64,000 bases of DNA, from positions 6,136,496-6,200,495 of the forward strand of contig CP137668.1 of NCBI GenBank assembly GCA_037976565.1, in the 5' to 3' direction. The stretch is from Mesocentrotus franciscanus. Lineage: Eukaryota; Echinodermata; Echinoidea; Camarodonta; Strongylocentrotidae. This document shows positions 58,381-64,000 of the stretch, one piece after another. The notes below the pieces were generated by a model. The model had not been told where the DNA came from. It ran no database searches and saw only the letters and a program-made list of their open reading frames with translations. Numbering within the stretch: the stretch's first letter is position 1; each line of letters begins with the position of its first letter. A program made the position numbers and the translations under genes.

Positions 58381-58580
58381 CGTCTCAAGTTCTACGACCC
58401 ACCATATCAGTATTTGACAAAAGAAACCTCTCTAGCTTCAATGATCATGATTATTATGCAAATGTTGTGGAAACAAACCCAATGAATGCATTAAAATGAT
58501 GCCTGTCTGTACACATAGCTATACTACATGGATCTCATTGTTTGCCTTTTTTGCCAGCCAGAGAAGCGAGATTACCAATG

Positions 58581-59300
58581 AAAGGGCCCATGCCATCCAC
58601 ATACAAGTTGACATCTCATATTTTGATATGTAAACTTCTGAATGTGTTTCATAGGTTTTTAAATATTTTTTGAAATATTTGTTTTCAAACTTGCTAAGCT
58701 CCACCCTAAAAATCCTCCAGATCTCATTCTCCTTGTGACATCATCTGTCAGTCATCAATGAGCTAACTTGAGAAAGTGGTATGTAGCTTTGCTAAAGTTG
58801 ACCACCTGTTACAATACAACAAACAATAGCAACATATAAGTTGCTATGTCAGACATGTCAGACTAAACTAATATTCTAAAACAGACAATGGTATGTAATT
58901 TCCCCCAGCTCAGCACACGCTCATAATAGAATTGCATGATTCCATACATGTACACTACATCATCATTGCCTTTGTCTTCCTGGTGATGCTACAGCATGTC
59001 TGACATAGCAACTTTTATGTTGCTATTGTATTACGTATTGTAACAGGTGGTCAACTTTGACAAAGTTACATACCACTTTCTCAAGTTAGCTCATTGATGA
59101 CTGACAGATGATGTCACAAGGGGAATGAGATCTGGAGGATTTTTAGGGTGGAGCTTAGCAAGTTTGAAAAAAAATATTAAAAAAAATATTTTAAAATCTA
59201 TGAAACACATTCAGAAGTTTACATATCAAAATATGAGATGTATACAGGACTACACACCAACAGGAATAAACTTGCGTTGGGATGGCAGGGACCCTTTAAT
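58581..59300. mobile_element. foldback element with about 280-bp inverted repeats
   Basis: The left arm 58581-58862 starts AAAGGGCCCATGCCATCC. The right arm 58985-59300 ends GGATGGCAGGGACCCTTT. Shared blocks include CTGACAGATGATGTCAC, GGTGGAGCTTAGCAAG and TGCTATGTCAGACATG-type sequence. The spacer is about 120 bp. Confidence 0.8.
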
Positions 59301-60047
59301 TGTAAAGTTCAATAGTACCTGCATATACACCCATCACCTGTTAAATTCAAAAATCTTCAGACAAAACAGTTTATGCATTGCAGGAATGTCTCAATTTCTA
59401 TGACCTACAATATCAGTACTATACAAAACACATGCCTAGCTTGAACAATCGTGTTGATTATGCAAATGTTGTGGAAAACAAACCCATTGAATGCATTAAC
59501 ATGATGCCTGTATATTCACACATACTGCCTGGGGCTCATTGTATGTCATTTTGTCCAACACAAATCGATTTAATGACGAAGAGTATTTGCATGTTAGCCC
59601 AGCAACGAGTAAAAAAAAGTATTAAAAAATCAGACAAGCAGTTTACACATTGCATGGATATCTCAAGTTAAAGGGAACTATCACGGGCCTGAATAATCAT
59701 ATAAATCATTATGAACCGACCCACTGAAAGTGTTCAAAATCGTTTACACATTGCTGTGATGTCTTAAGTTCTTTGACCTGCAATAAGAGTTTTGCAATAA
59801 ATTCCACATTTGTTTTAATTGATCGATACAATGAGCCTACAATGAACTTATGAACAAAGTGAACGTATTATATGAAGTACACGAAAGACAGCAATACCAT
59901 TGTGTCTCCATCAAACATAATTCATTATGGATATGGATAGGCAGAAGGTTTGCACAGATAGTAAAAGTGAGGTAGCACCAGTGACAAAGATTGATGTGAA
60001 ATATGCAAAAAGGCAAGAGAGAGAGAGAGAGAGAGAGAGGGGGGTAA

Positions 60048-60449
60048 CGAGAGTCAGACGGAGAAAGAAAGAGAGTCAGAAAGAGACAATCGAAGAGGAT
60101 CGAATACACACCATAAATCAAATAAAGTCAAGTATGATGAGAAACGTAATACACATATTTACAATCAATTCAAATAATTTAGCGGGAAAGCCAGATATTA
60201 AAAATTCATCTTCTTTTTTTTTTTCAATTTGGCCAGTTATACAATAATTATTGTAGTTGTTGATAAAAGGGAAAGGGATCTAAAGCAGAATGTGTCAATG
60301 GATTCCTCAACAAAATAAAATAGGGGTCTATTCCGGGGGGACTGTAGCAAAAAAACTCGGGAGCCCTGGGGGTCGTTTCTCGAAACCGTCATAACTACAA
60401 GATCAACGACATCTCGACACTGTCGCTCAACTTGTTCGTTAAGTGTTTC
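60048..60449 (+). mobile_element. dispersed repeat family R, third copy
   Basis: Collinear with 36404-36740 (AAATCAAATAAAGTCAAGTA, TTTAGCGGGAAAGCCAGATA, AAGGGAAAGGGATCTAAAGC). It is preceded by a GA run at 60017-60040 and cut by the hAT-type element at 60450. Confidence 0.7.
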
Positions 60450-61435
60450 CAGGGGCGGCGATCCGGGGCGGGGGGTGGGACGTCCCCTCAAAAATGCAAA
60501 ATCTTCTCGCTCAGGAGCTTCGCTCCCTCGCATAATATCCTTCAAAATTTACATGTAAATATTGTAGAAATGTGAAATGTGAAAAAGTATATTGCTTGTT
60601 TTCTGTTATACTATAGTTTTGCTAAGGAATGTAATTATTTAATACAACAAAACTTCAAAAACCTGTGAGGGGGTAGTCACTTCCGTCACCTTCACCCCTC
60701 TCGTTCACTATGCTCCCTCGCACTGGCGTACTGATAGGGGCTTGGGGCAGTTGCCCCCTAATAAAATTCAGACATGGTGAATTTCTAATTCGATACCAGT
60801 GATTTACAAATGTTGCTGAAATGGCATGATTTTCCCTGAGCTTCCGGGGCTCTGCCCTGGACCCCACCAAGGGCCCTAAGGCGGCCCTCGGATGCTTATC
60901 TGATCGTAATTTAATGCCCAAAACCCTGAGATTCTGGGGCTCTGCCCCTGTACCCGACTCAATTAATGCCAGTGTCACAAATAAGATATCAAAATATGCC
61001 CTTCTGACCGTAATTAAATGCCTAAAACCTATGAGCTTCCGGGGGCTCCACCCCCTGGACCCCACCTTGGGCCCTAAGGCAGGGCCCTGGATGCTCATCT
61101 GACCGTAATTAAATGCCTGAACCCCCTGAGCTTCATTGGGCTCCGCCCCTTGTCCCCCGCCGGGGCTTTGGCCCTGGACCCCACGCCAATTTACGCTCCA
61201 CTTGCCTCGCTCGCTTTGCTCTACCTGATCGTAAATACTTACTTTAGCCCCCCACGCCCATCCCCCCCCCCTCAACTTGGAAAAACGTTTCGCGGGGCCT
61301 GCATGTAACATGTGGTTACATGCAGTTACATAACAAGTGGTGGTGATGCACATTTTTTCTGCCCCCAAAAAAAAGAGTTTTTGCTCGTCCCTCGCATTTC
61401 GTCTCCCGCGGTCATGAAAAGAAATCGCCGCCCCG
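60450..61435. mobile_element. hAT-type element, exact 8-bp target duplication
   Basis: The left end CAGGGGCGGCGAT and the right end, complement CGGGGCGGCGAT, are flanked by AGTGTTTC at 60442-60449 and 61436-61443. Inside, 60721-60810 matches 42700-42790, followed by about four roughly 95-bp GC-rich subrepeats (TGAGCTTCCGGGG...CCTGGATGCTCATCTGACC). The long minus-strand frame here is a reading of these subrepeats. Confidence 0.82.
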
Positions 61436-61443
61436 AGTGTTTC

Positions 61444-61880
61444 ACAAAACCGTCTTTGCCAAGATGAGCGACAACTTCCGCGACAATTCCTCGTCATGAC
61501 TCCAAAATCTGTTATATCTATTTAGAACACCATCTCAAGGCAACTTTAAGTTAGTCTATGGGCAGCGACAAAATTAACACTGAAAGTTTATTTTAAAACT
61601 TATTTCTTGATCTTCAAGCTCTCATTTCACTGATTAATGTTCAAATTAAAAAATTCATTATAAAAACATACAAACTGTTCTTATAAGGTTTCAATGCATT
61701 AAAAAGTAAATAAGACAAATATAATTTGTACATACATACGAAGATCGAACTGTCTGTAATTACAGACCCATGAAAATGACGACAATTTTTGTGAAGGTAT
61801 TTCTCTAGATATTTTCCATTTTCAAGCCTCATATTGATACAAATCGTATTACACAAATATTTGATAAAGAAATGTTAAAA
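61444..61880. other. flank, nothing recognised
   Basis: 61444-61500 continues the sequence interrupted by the hAT insertion. The rest is AT-rich with no gene. Confidence 0.5.
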
Positions 61881-61882
61881 CT

Positions 61883-62400
61883 ATGAGTCATATAATATAT
61901 GATGAGTACCATGATGAGTACCATAAGAGGTACACCAAGGTAATGGACACCCTTCTTGAGAAAGGCTACGCTGAGTTGGCGCCAGATAGTACTACAGATG
62001 GTCAAACGTGGTATATTCCACATCATGGAGTGCTTCAGCCAAATCTTGGATGGAGCATCGTGGGTACTGTGAAAGAAGATGAACACAAGTATGAGTATGA
62101 GGATGATCCCGTCGGTGTAAGTCATCGATTGACAGCCTGTGAGATTCCTGCCGAGCTAAGGACAGTAAACAAGGATGTGTTGTTTGCTCATAACACATCA
62201 GTCAAGGAAGAGATCACCCCTGCCAGAGTGACGAGATTGATGGAAGCTGATTTCCTTGATAGAAAGGATGAAGGAGCAGCATTCTCACAAAATGACGTCA
62301 AGTTTATGAACATCATGAGAGATGAGATTCACAAGTTAGAAAATTTCATGAAGAGTGTTGAGCTACGTGCAGTATATAGGATTGGGGGAATAGGTAATTC
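61883..62400 (+). pseudogene. BEL/Pao LTR-retrotransposon fragment, segments out of order
   Basis: One open frame carries two BEL/Pao polyprotein pieces. First comes the start of the reverse-transcriptase domain (VMDTLLEKGYAEL, then WYIPHHGVLQPN). Then, after about 40 residues, a segment (LMEADFLDRKDEGAAFSQND) that in intact elements lies upstream of the RT start, between protease and RT. The order is therefore reversed. No catalytic YVDD box, integrase or LTR is seen. After about 62390 the frame runs into unrelated AT-rich sequence. Confidence 0.65.
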
Positions 62401-62419
62401 CTTGAAAATTTCAATCAAT

Positions 62420-62980
62420 TGTTTGGTAAATTATTTGAATAACTTAAAGGAGCTATGTTTCAGTGATCGATATGAATTCAGTTTATTAAGTCGATCAAGT
62501 GGATTGATTAAAATTATGTTTAGCGCCATCTAGAGGCTACTGAATTTGATATGAGGAAATGGCACCCTTTTTGATTCCAGCCAGAAATCTGTTGATATTG
62601 GAGGCATCCTGGTGCAGTAATGATGTTAAATGCACATAAGAAGGCAGAATGAAGGTATGTAAAGATGCAACGTCATAAATGTTGTATATAAATGCTGTAA
62701 TGATGAGATATTCTATGATTAAGTACCTTTTCATACGCACATAAATCGCTGTGTACATAATACATGGGTGTAACTTCATACAACGTTGAACTGTAGCCAA
62801 GACGGTACGTGTCAGCTCACATACCAAATGTTATTGTTATGTATTAATGTAGATTACGGAACGCAAGTGAAAGGTACACCCATGCAAGAATGTAAACAAA
62901 GATTTGCCTAGTTTGAGTTAATGTACTAGATGAGCCATTTGGGTGCATAATTATATGAGAAAGTTGGTACATGATTTATA
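62420..62980. other. intergenic, nothing recognised
   Basis: AT-rich DNA between the BEL/Pao fragment and the tRNA gene. Confidence 0.5.
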
Positions 62981-62986
62981 CATGTT

Positions 62987-63058
62987 TCCTTGGTAGTATA
63001 GTAGTAAGTATCTCCGCCTGTCACGCGGAAGACCGGGGTTCGATTCCCTGCCAAGGAG
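62987..63058 (+). tRNA. tRNA-Asp (anticodon GTC)
   Basis: 72 nt fold as a full cloverleaf. The acceptor stem TCCTTGG/CCAAGGA has 7 of 7 pairs with discriminator G. The anticodon stem TCCGC/GCGGA has loop CTGTCAC and anticodon GTC at 63020-63022. The T arm CGGGG-TTCGATT-CCCTG has one G-U. B box GGTTCGATTCC and a TTTT terminator at 63061-63064 support Pol III transcription. No SINE body follows, so it looks like a free-standing gene. Confidence 0.9.
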
Positions 63059-63219
63059 CATTTTGGAGCAACGATAAGTTTGGAACAATAAAGAAACGAC
63101 CAAGCAAAATTCAAAGATGCTTCAGCTACACATATAATATATATATATTTTAATTATACATGTATCTTAATTTGACAACAAAATTCAGGGTCTTCTTTCT
63201 ATTAGTTATGAGTTATGGT

Positions 63220-63485
63220 CAGGGGCGGATCCAGCCGACGACAAGGGAGGGGGCCGAAAAAGGGCCCACTTCGTGCGAAAATTTGAAAACCGTGCCGGCC
63301 GATTTTTCGCTCAGTGGGGGCTGTGTTGAGCACAATTTTTTTTGCCTTCAAAATTGAAAAAATTTCACCACCACCCCTTGAGCGCCAGGGGAGGGGGCCC
63401 ATCTTCTTTTTTTTCCCCAAAAAGGGTGTTTTTACATGTTTTTTTTTTAGGGGAGAGGGCCCGGGCCCCCCTGGATCCGCCACTG
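63220..63485. mobile_element. hAT-type MITE, 266 bp, exact 8-bp target duplication
   Basis: The left end CAGGGGCGGATCCAG and the right end, complement CAGTGGCGGATCCAG, are flanked by GTTATGGT at 63212-63219 and 63486-63493. The interior is G/C-rich with no frame of its own. Confidence 0.88.
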
Positions 63486-63833
63486 GTTATGGTATCTTCT
63501 TACTTGCAAATTTCCATTCGCTCATCGCCAAAGCAACCTCGAGTTTCCTTACTTTTAAACACTCGTACATATCATTAGTAACACATGTTTTTCATGCAAA
63601 ATGGATGTTTGTATCATTTGTGCTACACTGTACCAGTAATTTAGATTTTTGCTTTTCCAACCAGTTTGAGTGAAATTAATGAATTTGGTAATTCAGGATA
63701 AATCTGACGGATCGTGGCAAAGACTAAATATTTTTAGCCGATAGTATCGAAATAATTAATTTGTCGCTGATCATGGTTTTGTGAAACGGTTTATCCACTT
63801 CCTAACATCTCCGTAGGTCGCCGACCTCCTGAG

Positions 63834-64000
63834 GGGTCATTTCTCAAAAGTACCCCCTTTTGTTTTTAGTATAAGCTGGAACTGGCAGCTAATTAAGCTG
63901 ACCCCGACAGGCGACAGCTAAGCTGGCCGCGGCCAGTCAATTCAAGCTCGCAGCTCCACTCGGCCGTCAGATAGTAATTAGAATTAGCCTCGAGTACACC
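63834..64000 (+). mobile_element. dispersed repeat family R, partial copy at the window end
   Basis: TTTTGTTTTTAGTATAAGCT to CGGCCGTCAGATAGTAATTA and CCTCGAGTACACC match 36760-36875. It continues beyond the right edge. Confidence 0.7.

Larger units (their letters stand above)
57880..59800. repeat. degenerate tandem repeat of about 0.5-kb units, interrupted by MITEs
   Basis: CACCCATCACCTGTTAAAT recurs near 58000 and 59330; TTATGCAAATGTTGTGGAAA near 58454 and 59458; CAGACAAACAGTTTACCCATTG-like near 58034, 59360 and 59635; GATGCCTGT near 58499 and 59502. At least three units can be traced once the inserted elements at 58061-58380 and 58581-59300 are removed. Confidence 0.65.

Noticed and set aside
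60655..61497. 280-codon minus-strand frame
   Set aside because: It reads through hAT-type ends and GC-rich subrepeats, and a similar peptide at 42518-43030 comes from the same repeat. There is no known domain.

Overview
The window looks like nuclear DNA of a marine invertebrate deuterostome, most likely an echinoderm of the sea-urchin type. This is an inference. The reasons are split genes with GT/AG introns, AT-rich introns, tRNA-derived SINEs, BEL/Pao, Penelope-like and LINE remnants, and a dense load of small inverted-repeat DNA transposons. A deuterostome-type NKAIN gene and a CYP2-clan P450 fit this. No prokaryotic operon, phage or CRISPR feature is present. Most of the 64 kb is introns and repeats; only three protein-coding loci can be supported.

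Region 1 (about 1-18.4 kb, minus strand): the first five coding exons of an NKAIN gene (Na+/K+-ATPase-interacting four-pass membrane protein). Its last exon lies beyond the left edge. The introns are full of TACATG/TGTACA palindromes. They also hold a tRNA-SINE 25 bp from exon 4, a 146-151 bp tandem repeat carrying nuclear-receptor DR1 motifs, a TTAA-flanked MITE, and a hAT-type element filled with a 46-bp minisatellite.

Region 2 (18.4-27.9 kb): no recognisable gene. It holds the NKAIN 5' flank, two degenerate repeat-rich elements and microsatellites.

Region 3 (28.7-33.4 kb, plus strand): a six-exon cytochrome P450 with all diagnostic motifs. It has one extra base in the I-helix exon, and its upstream flank is tandemly duplicated.

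Region 4 (33.4-46.4 kb): stacked mobile elements. They include a 2.38-kb hAT-type insertion with an exact 8-bp target duplication, carrying a second element built of CCCATATGGG motifs; a dead LINE; a TA-flanked inverted-repeat element; a second SINE copy; and SINE bodies.

Region 5 (46.5-51.8 kb, plus strand): pieces of a receptor-like gene: signal-type exon, fibronectin-III exon, Thr-rich stalk plus transmembrane exon, and a cytoplasmic tail with an ITIM-like motif. Truncated exon copies and phase conflicts suggest decay or model gaps. A decayed Penelope-like element and palindromic MITEs interrupt it.

Region 6 (51.8-64 kb): almost entirely nested transposable elements. One is an 880-bp element with perfect 49-bp terminal inverted repeats, made of about 40 copies of TTACG. 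There is also a rearranged BEL/Pao fragment and one tRNA-Asp(GTC) gene near 63.0 kb.
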